A DNA stretch of 64,000 bases from Pseudomonas eucalypticola (GTDB lineage Bacteria; Pseudomonadota; Gammaproteobacteria; Pseudomonadales; Pseudomonadaceae), in NCBI RefSeq assembly GCF_013374995.1, contig NZ_CP056030.1, positions 3,380,501-3,444,500 of the forward strand, written 5' to 3'. Position 1 is the first letter of the stretch; each line of letters opens with the position of its first letter. The notes beneath the pieces are model-generated. The model ran no database searches and was not told the DNA's origin. It saw only the letters and a program-made list of their open reading frames with translations. The position numbers were made by a program, and so were the translations under genes. Positions 27,473 to 36,740 of this stretch are shown here, piece by piece.

Positions 27473-28462
27473 ATGTACGCACAGCTAGTGGAAACCGGCG
27501 TCAAGCGCCTCAAGACCCTGGACGAAATGAGCGACCAGGAACGCGCCTTCCAGGAAAAGATTGACGCCGAGATCAAGATCGAAGCCAAGAACTGGATGCC
27601 CGATGCCTACCGTCAAACCCTGATCCGGCAGATTTCCCAGCACGCCCACTCGGAAATCGTCGGCATGCTGCCCGAGGGCAACTGGCTGACCCGCGCCCCC
27701 ACGCTCAAGCGCAAGCTGCAACTGATGGCCAAGATCCAGGACGAAGCCGGCCACGGCCTGTACCTGTACAGCGCCATGGAGACGCTAGGCGCCGATCGCG
27801 ATACGGAAATCGCCAAGATGCACGCCGGCAAGGCGAAGTATTCGAGCATCTTCAATTACCCCACCCTGAGCTGGGCCGACATGGGCGCGGTGGGCTGGCT
27901 GGTGGATGGCGCCGCCATCGTCAACCAGGTGGTCTTGCAGCGCACCTCCTACGGGCCCTACGCCCGGGCCATGGTGCGCATCTGCAAGGAGGAAAGTTTT
28001 CACCAGCGCCAGGGCTACGAAATACTGCTGACCATGATGCGCCACGGCACCCAGGCCCAGAAGGACATGGTGCAGGACGCCATCAACCGCCTGTGGTGGC
28101 CGTCGCTGATGATGTTCGGGCCCAGCGATGAACATTCCCCCAACAGCGCCCAGTCCATGGCCTGGAAGATCAAGCGCCAGAGCAACGACGAGCTGCGCCA
28201 GCGCTTCATCGACCAGACCATCCCCCAACTGGAGCTGCTGGGCTGCACCTGCCCCGACCCGGACCTGAAGTGGAACGCCGAAACCGGCCACTACGACTTC
28301 GGCGCCATCCAGTGGGACGAATTCTACGAAGTGCTCAAGGGCAACGGCCCCTGCAACGCCGAGCGCGTGGCCACCCGCAAGCAGGCCATCGACGACGGCG
28401 CCTGGGTGCGTGAGGCCGCGGTAGCCCACGCCCGTAAACAACACAATAAGCACGCTGCCTGA
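27473..28462 (+). CDS. paaA: PaaA, catalytic alpha subunit of phenylacetyl-CoA 1,2-epoxidase
   Basis: PaaA carries the di-iron centre that epoxidises the ring of phenylacetyl-CoA. The 329-residue protein shows the ExxH motifs in [19 protein letters not shown] and [11 protein letters not shown], plus an early Glu in [10 protein letters not shown]. The start at 27473 (MYAQLVETG) follows GGAG by 8 nt; earlier in-frame starts lie inside the operator-like region. It is the first gene of paaA-B-C-D-E(-Z). Confidence 0.95.
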   Translation: MYAQLVETGVKRLKTLDEMSDQERAFQEKIDAEIKIEAKNWMPDAYRQTLIRQISQHAHSEIVGMLPEGNWLTRAPTLKRKLQLMAKIQDEAGHGLYLYSAMETLGADRDTEIAKMHAGKAKYSSIFNYPTLSWADMGAVGWLVDGAAIVNQVVLQRTSYGPYARAMVRICKEESFHQRQGYEILLTMMRHGTQAQKDMVQDAINRLWWPSLMMFGPSDEHSPNSAQSMAWKIKRQSNDELRQRFIDQTIPQLELLGCTCPDPDLKWNAETGHYDFGAIQWDEFYEVLKGNGPCNAERVATRKQAIDDGAWVREAAVAHARKQHNKHAA

Positions 28463-28476
28463 GCTGGAGAAACCCC

Positions 28477-28758
28477 ATGTCCGACTGGACCCTGTTCGAA
28501 GTCTTCGTGCGCAGCAAGCACGGCCTCAATCACAAACACGTGGGCAGCGTGCACGCCGCCGACGCCGTCATGGCCATCGAGAACGCCCGAGAGCTGTACA
28601 CCCGGCGCAGCGAAGGCGTGAGCCTGTGGGTGGTGCCCTCGGCGCTGATCGTCGCCTCGTCGCCCGACGACAAGGACCCGCTGTTCGACCCCTCCGATGA
28701 CAAGGTCTACCGCCATGCCAGCTTCTACGAGCTGCCCCCCGAAGTCGGGCACATGTGA
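28477..28758 (+). CDS. paaB: PaaB, structural subunit of phenylacetyl-CoA epoxidase
   Basis: This 93-residue protein matches PaaB (WTLFEVFVRSKHGLNHKHVG and YTRRSEGVSLWVVPS). PaaB bridges PaaAC heterodimers in the epoxidase complex. It lies 14 bp after paaA with GGAG upstream and is 8 bp before paaC. Confidence 0.95.
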   Translation: MSDWTLFEVFVRSKHGLNHKHVGSVHAADAVMAIENARELYTRRSEGVSLWVVPSALIVASSPDDKDPLFDPSDDKVYRHASFYELPPEVGHM

Positions 28759-28766
28759 GGCCGACC

Positions 28767-29528
28767 ATGAGCATTGAAGACGATCTGACCCGCTATCTGC
28801 TGCACCTGGGTGACACCGCGCTGATCCAGGGCCAGCGCCTGAGCCAGTGGGTGGGCCACGCGCCCGCCCTGGAAGAGGAACTGGCGCTGGCCAACGTCGG
28901 CCTGGACCTGTTCGGCCAGGCGCGCAACTGGCTGGACTACGCCGCCGAACGCCTGGACGACGGCCGCGATGCCGATGCCCTGGCCTTCCTGCGTACCGAG
29001 CGGGAGCTGCGCAACCTGTTGCTGGTGGAACAGCCCAATGGCGACTATGCGGTCACCATGCTCAAGCAGTTCTTCTACGACGCCTGGCATTTTCAGGTGC
29101 TGCAGGGCCTGAGCGGCTCCCGTGACGAGCGCATCGCCGGCATCGCGGCCAAAGGCCTCAAGGAGGTGACCTACCACCTGCGCCGCTCCAGCGAGTGGGT
29201 GGAGCGCCTGGGCGATGGCACTGACGAAAGCCATGCGCGCATGCTCGCCGCCCTGCCCAAGGTGTGGCGTTTCACGGTAGAGCTGGTGAATGCCGACGCC
29301 GGTGAGCAACGCCTGGCCGCGGCCGGCCTGATCGGTGACCCGGCGACGCTGGCGGCGGCGTGGCACGCCAAGGTGGCCGAGGTGTTCACCCGCGCCACCC
29401 TGCCACTGCCCGAGCCCGCCAGCGCCTTCTACCTCAATGGGCGCGACGGGCTGCACAGCGAACACCTGGGCCTGCTGCTGGCCGAAATGCAGTACCTGCC
29501 GCGAGCCTACCCCGATGCGGTCTGGTGA
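28767..29528 (+). CDS. paaC: PaaC, non-catalytic structural subunit of phenylacetyl-CoA epoxidase
   Basis: This 253-residue ferritin-like protein pairs with PaaA but lacks a functional di-iron site in the family. Visible segments are ALANVGLDLFGQARNWLDYA, DYAVTMLKQFFYDAWHFQVL and KEVTYHLRRSSEWVERLGDG. The ATG at 28767 (MSIEDD) was preferred to a GTG 12 nt upstream. Its 3' end overlaps paaD by 14 nt. Confidence 0.94.
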   Translation: MSIEDDLTRYLLHLGDTALIQGQRLSQWVGHAPALEEELALANVGLDLFGQARNWLDYAAERLDDGRDADALAFLRTERELRNLLLVEQPNGDYAVTMLKQFFYDAWHFQVLQGLSGSRDERIAGIAAKGLKEVTYHLRRSSEWVERLGDGTDESHARMLAALPKVWRFTVELVNADAGEQRLAAAGLIGDPATLAAAWHAKVAEVFTRATLPLPEPASAFYLNGRDGLHSEHLGLLLAEMQYLPRAYPDAVW

Positions 29529-30048
29529 GCTGATCGCCAGCGACCGCGGCGCGCGGCCGGCCCAGCCCGATGACCTGGCGCAAGCCTGGCACGTGCTGGG
29601 CCAGGTTATGGACCCGGAGGTGCCGGCGGTCAGCGTGGTCGACCTGGGCATCGTCCGCGGCCTGGCCTGGCAGGCGGGGCACCTGGAGGTGGTGGTCACC
29701 CCCACCTACTCCGGCTGCCCGGCCACCGAGGTGATCGAGAGCGACATCCGCGACGCCCTGGTGCAAGCCGGTTTCCACGCACCGCGCCTGCAGCGTCGGC
29801 TGACCCCGGCCTGGACCACCGACTGGATCACCGAGCGGGGCCGCGCGCAATTGCGCGCGTACGGCATCGCCCCGCCCGACGGCAGCACCAGCAAGCGCAC
29901 GCTGCTGGGCGAGGCGCCCCAGGTGCTGTGCCCGCAGTGCGGCAGCGCCCACACCGAGCTGCTCAGCCAATTCGGCTCCACCGCCTGCAAGGCGTTGTAC
30001 CGCTGCTGCGATTGCCGCGAGCCGTTCGACTATTTCAAGTGCATCTGA
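29515..30048 (+). CDS. paaD: PaaD, maturation factor of the phenylacetyl-CoA epoxidase
   Basis: This 177-residue protein combines an N-terminal MIP18/DUF59 domain (MDPEVPAVSVVDLGIVRGL, then TPTYSGCPATEVIESDI) with a C-terminal Cys cluster (CPQCGS and CCDCREPFDYFKC). The family acts in iron-sulphur or di-iron assembly for PaaABCE. It overlaps paaC by 14 nt and precedes paaE by 19 bp. Confidence 0.93.
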   Translation: MRSGELIASDRGARPAQPDDLAQAWHVLGQVMDPEVPAVSVVDLGIVRGLAWQAGHLEVVVTPTYSGCPATEVIESDIRDALVQAGFHAPRLQRRLTPAWTTDWITERGRAQLRAYGIAPPDGSTSKRTLLGEAPQVLCPQCGSAHTELLSQFGSTACKALYRCCDCREPFDYFKCI

Positions 30049-30067
30049 TGGCCAACGGAGATCAACC

Positions 30068-31144
30068 ATGAGCCAGTTTCACAGCCTGACCATCAAGCAG
30101 GTACGTGCTGAGACCCGCGACGCCGTGTCCATCGTCTTCGACGTGCCCGACCACCTGCGCGAGGCATTTCGCTACACCCAGGGCCAGCACCTGGTGATGC
30201 GCACCCACCTGGACGGCGAGGAAGTGCGCCGCTCGTACTCCATCTGCACCGGGGTCAACGATGATGAGCTGCGGGTGGCTATCAAGAAGGTAGCCGGCGG
30301 GCGCTTCTCGGCCTACGCCAATGAGCAATTGCAGCCTGGCCACTGCCTGGAGGTTATGCCACCGGCCGGCGAGTTCAGCGTACCGCTGGACCCGGCGCGC
30401 CACGGCCGCTACCTGGCCGTGGCCGCGGGCAGCGGTATCACGCCGATCCTGTCGATCGTCAAGACCACCCTGGAACACGAACCCCATAGCCATGTCACCG
30501 TGCTGTACGGCAACCGCTCCAGCGCCGGCGCGCTGTTTCGCGAACAGTTGGAAGACCTCAAGAACCGCTACCTGCAACGCCTGAACCTGGTGTTCGTGTT
30601 CAGCCGCGAGCAGCAGGACGTGGACCTGTACAACGGCCGCATCGACGCCGACAAATGCCAGCGCCTGTTCAGCCGCTGGGTCGAGGTCAAGACCCTGGAC
30701 GCCGCCTTCATCTGCGGCCCCCAGGCCATGACCGAGACCGTGCGCGACCAGCTCAAGGCCCATGGCATGGACAGCCGTCGCATCCACTTCGAGCTGTTCG
30801 GCGCGGCGGTCGACGGCAGCAAGCGCGAAGCCCGCGAGGCTGCCCGGCAACTGGACGCGGCGGTCAGCCAGATCACCGTGATCAGCGACGGCCGCGCCCT
30901 GGCCTTCGACCTGCCGCGCAACACTGTCAGCGTGCTCGACGCCGGCAATGCCATTGGCGCCGAGCTGCCCTACTCGTGCAAGGCCGGGGTGTGCTCGACC
31001 TGCAAATGCAGGGTGATCGAAGGCGAAGTGGAAATGGACGCCAACCACGCCCTGGAAGACTACGAAGTGGCCGCTGGCTATGTGCTGTCCTGCCAGACCT
31101 TCCCAATCAGCCAGAAGGTGGTACTCGACTTCGACCAGATCTGA
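30068..31144 (+). CDS. paaE: PaaE, reductase subunit of phenylacetyl-CoA epoxidase
   Basis: PaaE passes electrons from NADPH through FAD and a plant-type [2Fe-2S] cluster to PaaA. The 358-residue protein shows the FAD site RRSYSICTGV, the NAD(P) site VAAGSGITPILSIVK, and a C-terminal ferredoxin domain with YSCKAGVCSTCKCRVIEG plus a fourth Cys in VLSCQTFP. CGGAG precedes the ATG. Confidence 0.95.
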   Translation: MSQFHSLTIKQVRAETRDAVSIVFDVPDHLREAFRYTQGQHLVMRTHLDGEEVRRSYSICTGVNDDELRVAIKKVAGGRFSAYANEQLQPGHCLEVMPPAGEFSVPLDPARHGRYLAVAAGSGITPILSIVKTTLEHEPHSHVTVLYGNRSSAGALFREQLEDLKNRYLQRLNLVFVFSREQQDVDLYNGRIDADKCQRLFSRWVEVKTLDAAFICGPQAMTETVRDQLKAHGMDSRRIHFELFGAAVDGSKREAREAARQLDAAVSQITVISDGRALAFDLPRNTVSVLDAGNAIGAELPYSCKAGVCSTCKCRVIEGEVEMDANHALEDYEVAAGYVLSCQTFPISQKVVLDFDQI

Positions 31145-31269
31145 CCGTTACCTCAAGAACCGTGCGAATGGCGTGGGAACCGGATTAGCCCGCGAGCGGC
31201 TGGACAGCTCGCCGGTACGCCAGTCCCTGCACCGACCAAAACAATTCCAAGATAGTCGCGGAGCGCTTC

Positions 31270-33315
31270 ATGACCCCCATCCTGCAATCCTTCATCGCCG
31301 GCCGCTGGGTCGGCCAACAGGGCGCGCAAACCTTGCGCAGCGCCCTCAATGGCCAGCCCCTGGCCCGTACCCACGAGGAAACCCCGGACTTCGCCGAGGC
31401 CATCGACCACGGCCGCCGTGTCGGCAACCAGAGCCTCCACGCGCTGGACTTTCAACAACGCGCCCAACGCCTCAAGGCCCTGGCCCTGTACCTGGCCGAG
31501 CGCAAGGAGCAGCTCTACGCCTTGTCCCACCACAGCGGCGCCACCCGCGCCGACAGTTGGGTGGACATCGAGGGCGGCAACGCCACCCTCTTCAGCTACG
31601 CCGGCATCGGCAGCCGCGAGCTGCCCTCCGGCAACGTCGTGCATGAGGGCCCGGCGGTCTCCCTGGGCAAACGTGGCCAGTTCGCCGGCAGCCATATCCT
31701 GGTGCCACGGGGTGGCCTGGCGGTGCACATCAATGCCTTTAACTTCCCCATCTGGGGCATGCTGGAAAAATTCGCCCCGTGCTTCCTGGCGGGCATGCCG
31801 TGCGTGGTCAAACCCGCCACCGCCACCAGCTACCTGACGGAGGCCGTGGTGCGGTTGATGGACCAGTCCGGGCTGTTGCCCGCCGGCAGCCTGCAGCTGG
31901 TGATCGGCAGCACCGGTGACCTGCTCGACCGCTTGCAAGGCCAGGACCTGGTGACCTTCACGGGCTCCGCGGACACGGCGGCGAAACTGCGTGTCACCCC
32001 GAACCTGATCCACCACTCGGTGCCGTTCACCGCCGAAGCCGATTCGCTGAACTGCGCCATCCTGGCCCCCGACGTGACCCCGGCCGACGACGAGTTCGAG
32101 TTGTACGTCAAGGAAGTGGTGCGGGAGATGACCGCCAAGGCCGGGCAGAAATGCACCGCCATCCGCCGCGCCATCGTACCTCGCCAGCACCTGGACGCGG
32201 TGGCCACGCGCATTCGCGAGCGCTTGGCCAAGGTGGTGGTGGGCGACCCGTCGGTGGACGGTGTGCGCATGGGCGCACTGGCGTCCCATGCGCAACAGCG
32301 CGACGTGGGCGAGCGGCTGGCCCTGCTGCAGCAGAGCTGCGACACGCTGTTCAGTGCCGCCGATGGCTTCAGCCCGCGCGGCGAAGGGGTTGGCGAAGGC
32401 GCGTTCTTCGCCCCGACGCTGTTGCATGCCCGTGACCCGCACGCCGAAGGTGGTGCCCACGACATCGAGGCCTTCGGCCCGGTGAGCACCCTGATGGCCT
32501 ACGACGACCTGGACGAAGCCGTGGCCCTGGCTGCCCGCGGCAAGGGCAGCCTGGTGGCCAGCCTGGTCACCCGCAGCCCGCAGATCGCCGCCCGGGTCAT
32601 TCCCGCCGCGGCCGCCTGGCATGGCCGGCTGCTGGTACTCGACCGCCACGCTGCAGTGGAATCCACCGGCCACGGCTCACCGCTGCCGCAACTCAAGCAC
32701 GGCGGCCCGGGCCGCGCCGGTGGCGGCGAAGAACTCGGAGGGCTGCGCGCGGTGAAGCACTACCTGCAACGCGCGGCCGTTCAGGGCTCGCCCACCATGC
32801 TCACGGCCATCACGGGTGAATACGTGCGCGGCGCGACGCTGATCGAGACCGACGTGCACCCGTTCCGCCGTCACTTCCAGGACGTGCAGATCGGCGAGTC
32901 GCTGCTCACCCACCGCCGCACGGTGACCGAAACCGACCTGGTGAGTTTCGGCTGCCTGTCGGGTGACCACTTCTATATGCACTTCGACGACATCGCCGCC
33001 CGCAACTCGCAGTTTGGCCAGCGCATCGCCCATGGCTATTTCGTGCTGTCGGCCGCCGCCGGGTTGTTCGTCTCGCCAGGTGAAGGGCCGGTGCTGGCCA
33101 ATTATGGGCTGGACAACCTGCGGTTCATCAACCCGGTGGGCATCGGCGACACCCTTCGCGCGCGCCTGACCTGCAAGCGCAAGACCGACCAGGGCAAGGC
33201 CAGCCCCCAAGGCCTTGCACAGGGCGTGGTGACCTGGGATGTGGAGGTGACCAACCAGCGGGATGAAGTGGTGGCCAGTTACGACATCCTGACCCTGGTG
33301 GCAAAACGGCCATAA
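31270..33315 (+). CDS. paaZ: PaaZ, bifunctional oxepin-CoA hydrolase / 3-oxo-5,6-dehydrosuberyl-CoA semialdehyde dehydrogenase
   Basis: PaaZ opens the oxepin ring and oxidises the resulting aldehyde. The 681-residue protein is a fusion: an aldehyde dehydrogenase domain (about 1-520, catalytic Cys in AKAGQKCTAIRR) and a C-terminal MaoC-like (R)-hydratase domain (about 540-681) with the active-site motif SGDHFYMHFDDIAARNSQFG and HGYFVLSAAAG. It starts 125 bp after paaE with CGGAG upstream; I see no terminator in that gap, so it is probably the last gene of the paaABCDE unit. Confidence 0.95.
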   Translation: MTPILQSFIAGRWVGQQGAQTLRSALNGQPLARTHEETPDFAEAIDHGRRVGNQSLHALDFQQRAQRLKALALYLAERKEQLYALSHHSGATRADSWVDIEGGNATLFSYAGIGSRELPSGNVVHEGPAVSLGKRGQFAGSHILVPRGGLAVHINAFNFPIWGMLEKFAPCFLAGMPCVVKPATATSYLTEAVVRLMDQSGLLPAGSLQLVIGSTGDLLDRLQGQDLVTFTGSADTAAKLRVTPNLIHHSVPFTAEADSLNCAILAPDVTPADDEFELYVKEVVREMTAKAGQKCTAIRRAIVPRQHLDAVATRIRERLAKVVVGDPSVDGVRMGALASHAQQRDVGERLALLQQSCDTLFSAADGFSPRGEGVGEGAFFAPTLLHARDPHAEGGAHDIEAFGPVSTLMAYDDLDEAVALAARGKGSLVASLVTRSPQIAARVIPAAAAWHGRLLVLDRHAAVESTGHGSPLPQLKHGGPGRAGGGEELGGLRAVKHYLQRAAVQGSPTMLTAITGEYVRGATLIETDVHPFRRHFQDVQIGESLLTHRRTVTETDLVSFGCLSGDHFYMHFDDIAARNSQFGQRIAHGYFVLSAAAGLFVSPGEGPVLANYGLDNLRFINPVGIGDTLRARLTCKRKTDQGKASPQGLAQGVVTWDVEVTNQRDEVVASYDILTLVAKRP

Positions 33316-33327
33316 GGTCGCGTTCCA

Positions 33328-33350
33328 GGCCCCGGACAGTGGCCGGGGCC
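33328..33350 (+). terminator. Hairpin after paaZ
   Basis: GGCCCCGG (33328-33335) pairs with CCGGGGCC (33343-33350) around a 7-nt loop, 12 bp after the paaZ stop. There is no T-run directly after it, so it may act as an mRNA-end hairpin rather than a strong intrinsic terminator. Confidence 0.45.
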
Positions 33351-33400
33351 GGCACAGGCTTTGCTACGACTGCCTCCCCTTTTGATGAACAGGTTGTCTG

Positions 33401-34291
33401 ATGCTGCACTTCTTTCAGTCTGCCGACATGTCCGAACATGCCAGCCGCCTCAGCGGCTGGCAACAACGCTATGACCAGCTCAGTGGTGGCCCCGTGGACG
33501 CCGCGCTATGGGTACTGGACATTGGCCCCATCCGCCTGTTCCGCGAGCGCCTGAACCAGGCGGCGGTGCAGCACATGCAACTGCCCCGTGAACACCTCAA
33601 CCTGATCTTTCCCCTGGCCTGGCCCCAGCGCGACGCGCAGCAGCCGTGGCTGCTCGACGGCCTCAACCTGTTGCCCAGCCAGAGCGAATTCCGCACGGTC
33701 AGCGGCGCCGGCATGGACGTGCTGTGCCTGTCCATGCCGTATGCCGAGCTGCACGGCTTGGTCAGCGACGCCACCCTGGCCCGCTGCCGCGCCAGCCAGG
33801 CCGTGCGCGGCGTGAGCCTGTCGGCACCGCTGCACCAGCATGCTCGCCGCGAGCTGCTTGATCTGCTGCGCCACCCCGAGGCTGCCCAGCCACGGCAACG
33901 GGTCTTGGACCTGACCTGCCAACTGCTCGCAGGCCTGGACGCGTTGCCCGCCCTCCCGGCCAGCTACAGCACCCGCCACTATATCGTTCAGCGCTGCCAT
34001 GAAATGGTGGTGCAAGACCCCCAGGGCATCGCCGGCCTGGTGGACCTGTGCAAGCGCCTGAAGATCTCCCGCCGCACCTTGCAATACAGCTTCCAGAGCG
34101 TCGCCGACGTCAATCCGGTGCAGTACCTGCGCTCGGTGCGCCTCAATGAAGCACGCCGCGCGCTAAGCCGCGACCCCGAGGCCCGCATCAGCGACATCGC
34201 TGCGCGCTGGGGTTTCGAGCACACCAGTTATTTCTGTGCCCAGTATCAGAAACTCTTCGGCGAAAAACCCTCGTTGTGCCGCGCCCATTGA
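33401..34291 (+). CDS. AraC-family regulator, EutR-like
   Basis: This 296-residue protein has a C-terminal AraC HTH pair (LCKRLKISRRTLQYSFQSV and ISDIAARWGFEHTSYFCAQYQ) ending in KLFGEKPSL, and an N-terminal region (SGWQQRYDQLSGGP) that resembles E. coli EutR, the ethanolamine/B12-responsive activator, from memory of that sequence. It does not resemble E. coli FeaR. No eut gene is in the window. It might respond to an amine or alcohol entering the catabolic island, for example by activating tynA or the dehydrogenase unit, but only position supports that. Confidence 0.8.
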   Translation: MLHFFQSADMSEHASRLSGWQQRYDQLSGGPVDAALWVLDIGPIRLFRERLNQAAVQHMQLPREHLNLIFPLAWPQRDAQQPWLLDGLNLLPSQSEFRTVSGAGMDVLCLSMPYAELHGLVSDATLARCRASQAVRGVSLSAPLHQHARRELLDLLRHPEAAQPRQRVLDLTCQLLAGLDALPALPASYSTRHYIVQRCHEMVVQDPQGIAGLVDLCKRLKISRRTLQYSFQSVADVNPVQYLRSVRLNEARRALSRDPEARISDIAARWGFEHTSYFCAQYQKLFGEKPSLCRAH

Positions 34292-34359
34292 CCCGCGGCG
34301 CCCCCCGCGCAGCACCAGACACACCCAGTAGCTATGCTAGGTATTTCGGAAACCTGCCC

Positions 34360-35181
34360 ATGACCGATTTCGACACCCTGTGCGCACTCCTGGCCGAGCA
34401 GCCGTTCGTGGTGCTCACCGGCGCTGGCATCAGCACGCCTTCAGGCATCCCCGATTACCGCGACCGAGACGGCGTGCGCCGTGGCCGGGCGCCGATGATG
34501 TACCAGGAATTTCTCAGCGGCCCTGCCCTGCGCCAACGCTACTGGGCCCGCGCGATGCTGGGTTGGCCGAAGGTGCGCGGGGCCCGTGCCAACGTCGCCC
34601 ATCAGGCGTTGGCCGAGCTGCAGGCGCGCGGCCGTGTCAGCGGCCTGATCACTCAGAACGTGGACGGCCTGCATGATCAGGCCGGGAGTACGGACGTGGT
34701 GGAGCTGCACGGCAACCTGCATCGGGTACGGTGCCTGGACTGCGGCCAGCGCACGCCCCGCGATGATATTCAGGTGGTGATGGAAACCGAAAACCCCTAC
34801 CTGGCAGGCGTGGATGCCCGGCAGGCACCCGATGGCGATACCCTGCTGGACCCTCGCTTCGAGGCGCGGTTCAAGCTGCCGGTATGCCCCCATTGCCACG
34901 GCGAGCGCTTGAAGCCGGACGTGGTGTTTTTCGGCGAAAACGTGGCAACGGCCACCGCCGAGCGAGCCATGGCCCTGGCGACCACGGCACCGGCCCTGTT
35001 GGTGGTGGGGTCTTCGTTGATGGCCTATTCAGCGTTTCGCCTGTGCCGGGCCGTGGCTGAACGCGGTCGACCCGTGGTGGCCGTCAACCTGGGGCATACG
35101 CGGGGGGACGATTTACTCGCCCTGAAACTGCAACAGAGCTGTGATGAGGTGCTGCCAGCACTGGCGCAACGCTTGCGCTGA
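34360..35181 (+). CDS. Sir2-family NAD+-dependent protein deacylase (sirtuin)
   Basis: This 273-residue enzyme removes acyl groups from lysines using NAD+. Motifs seen: GAGISTPSGIPDYRD (NAD binding), TQNVDGLHDQAG, the catalytic His in ELHGNLHRVRC, a zinc site CLDC and CPHC, and VVFFGENV. The ATG at 34360 begins MTDFDTL just before the NAD motif; an upstream in-frame start would add 28 residues unlike the family. The long insertion between the two CxxC pairs is typical of class II bacterial sirtuins. Confidence 0.9.
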   Translation: MTDFDTLCALLAEQPFVVLTGAGISTPSGIPDYRDRDGVRRGRAPMMYQEFLSGPALRQRYWARAMLGWPKVRGARANVAHQALAELQARGRVSGLITQNVDGLHDQAGSTDVVELHGNLHRVRCLDCGQRTPRDDIQVVMETENPYLAGVDARQAPDGDTLLDPRFEARFKLPVCPHCHGERLKPDVVFFGENVATATAERAMALATTAPALLVVGSSLMAYSAFRLCRAVAERGRPVVAVNLGHTRGDDLLALKLQQSCDEVLPALAQRLR

Positions 35182-35242
35182 CCCGACGCCCAGCGAAATT
35201 GCACCTATAGTGTCTTGTTCCCTAGACCGACAGGAGCACCCC

Positions 35243-35818
35243 ATGACTGCTATCGCCATCGTCTATTTCAGCGGCTACGGCCACACCGCCAAACAGGCCG
35301 AGGCCGTGCACGCCGGGGCGGCCGCCGCACCCGGCACCCAGGCTACCCTGTATCAGATCGACGCCAATGGCGAGCTCAGTGAAGCCGCCTGGGAGGCTAT
35401 CAGCGCCGCCGACGCCATTATCTACGGCAGCCCCACCTACATGGGCGGGCCGGCCTGGCAATTCAAGAAATTCGCCGACACCTCGTCCAAACCCTGGTTT
35501 ACCCAGGCCTGGAAAGACAAGGTGGCCGCGGGCTTCACCAACTCGGCGTCGGTCAACGGCGATAAATTTTCCACCATCGCCTACTTCTGGACCTTGTCCC
35601 AGCAGCACGCCCAGGTGTGGATCGGCACCGGCCTGATGCCCGCCAACACCAAGGCCCATGGCCCCGATGACATCAACTGGACCGCAGGCTTCGCCGGCGC
35701 CCTTGCCGTATCGCCCTCGGACGCTTCGCCGGATGAAGCACCGCGCAGTGGCGACCTTGAAACCGCCAAGCTGCTGGGCCGCCGCGTCGCCGACTACGCG
35801 GCACGGCTCAAACCTTGA
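35243..35818 (+). CDS. Flavodoxin-family NAD(P)H-dependent oxidoreductase
   Basis: This 191-residue protein has a flavodoxin fold with FMN loops IVYFSGYGHTAKQAEAV and YGSPTYMGGPAWQFKKF, similar to WrbA-type quinone reductases but with a divergent C-terminus. CAGGAG lies 7 nt before the ATG. It stands between the sirtuin and the convergent metal transporter operon, with no clear functional link. Confidence 0.85.
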   Translation: MTAIAIVYFSGYGHTAKQAEAVHAGAAAAPGTQATLYQIDANGELSEAAWEAISAADAIIYGSPTYMGGPAWQFKKFADTSSKPWFTQAWKDKVAAGFTNSASVNGDKFSTIAYFWTLSQQHAQVWIGTGLMPANTKAHGPDDINWTAGFAGALAVSPSDASPDEAPRSGDLETAKLLGRRVADYAARLKP

Positions 35819-35837
35819 ACGCAGCCCGCCACGGCCT

Positions 35838-36731
35838 TCAGTGGCCGGCTTTCATGGCCGCCACGAGCTGGTCGACGTTGTAGCGAAACATCTTCGCATA
35901 GGTGGGGGCCGGGCCATCGGCCGGGCTCAGGGCTTCCACGTACAGCTCGCCGCCCGGCTGCGCGCCGGTGGCCGCGGCAATTTGCTTGACCAGCCGCGGG
36001 TCACCGGAGTTTTCAAAAAAGTAGGCACTGACGTGCTCCTGCTTGATCTGACGGATCAGCGTGGAAACGTCAGCCGCCGACGCCTCGTTTTCAGTGGAAA
36101 ACCCCAGCGGTGACAGGAAGCTGACCCCGTAGGCATCGCCGAAATAACCAAAGGCATCATGGGAGGTCAGCACCTTGCGCTGAGCCTGCGCGATGGCCTG
36201 CACCTGGGTTCGGGCATAGCTGTCCAGGGCCTGCAGTTGCTGGATGTAGCGCTCACCGTTGGCCTGGAAGTCGGCGGCGTCGGCCGGATCAGCCTGCTTC
36301 AAGGCGCTGATGATGTTGCGCACATACACCACGCCATTGGCTGCGCTGTTCCAGGCGTGAGGGTCGGTGATCTGCTGGCCGTCTTCCTCCATGCCGCGGG
36401 TCTTGATGCCGGTGGACAGCACCACCGGGGTGCCGCGGTAGCCCGAGGCGCTGATGAGCCGGTCCATCCAGCCTTCCAGGTGCAGGCCGCTGACAAAGGT
36501 CACGTCAGCGTGGCGCAGCGCCTGGGCATCGGCCGGGGTCGGTTCGTACACGTGGGGGTCGCCGTTGGGGCCTATCAAGGACGTCACGTGCACATGCTCG
36601 CCGCCCACGGTCTGCACCATGTCGGCGATGACGGTGAACGACGCCACCGCTTCCAGGGGCCTGGCATGGGCCAGGCTGCTGAGTACTGACAGGGAGAACG
36701 CTGCGGCAGCGGCCAAGGGAATTCGCGTCAT
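35838..36731 (-). CDS. Zinc/manganese ABC transporter, periplasmic binding protein (AztC/ZnuA type)
   Basis: This 297-residue protein is a cluster A-I metal-binding protein. A signal peptide ends at SLAHA. Candidate metal ligands are His in NGDPHVYEPT, His in TDPHAWNSA, a third in SHDAFGYF and the Glu/Asp near ENSGDPRLV. The His-rich loop typical of ZnuA is absent, as in AztC. It is the last gene of the ATPase-permease-binding protein unit, 9 bp after the permease. Zinc is favoured over manganese because of the Zur-like sites and neighbouring folE2 (inference). Confidence 0.9.
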   Translation of the reverse strand: MTRIPLAAAAAFSLSVLSSLAHARPLEAVASFTVIADMVQTVGGEHVHVTSLIGPNGDPHVYEPTPADAQALRHADVTFVSGLHLEGWMDRLISASGYRGTPVVLSTGIKTRGMEEDGQQITDPHAWNSAANGVVYVRNIISALKQADPADAADFQANGERYIQQLQALDSYARTQVQAIAQAQRKVLTSHDAFGYFGDAYGVSFLSPLGFSTENEASAADVSTLIRQIKQEHVSAYFFENSGDPRLVKQIAAATGAQPGGELYVEALSPADGPAPTYAKMFRYNVDQLVAAMKAGH

Positions 36732-36740
36732 GATGAACCT

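Noticed and set aside
31145..31269. Terminator or separate promoter between paaE and paaZ
   Set aside because: No stem with T-run and no -35/-10 pair stood out, so the gap is treated as part of the operon.
33401..34291. Naming the AraC-family gene feaR because tynA and feaB are nearby
   Set aside because: The sequence resembles EutR rather than FeaR (SRRTLQ and FGEKPSL regions), so the name is not supported.
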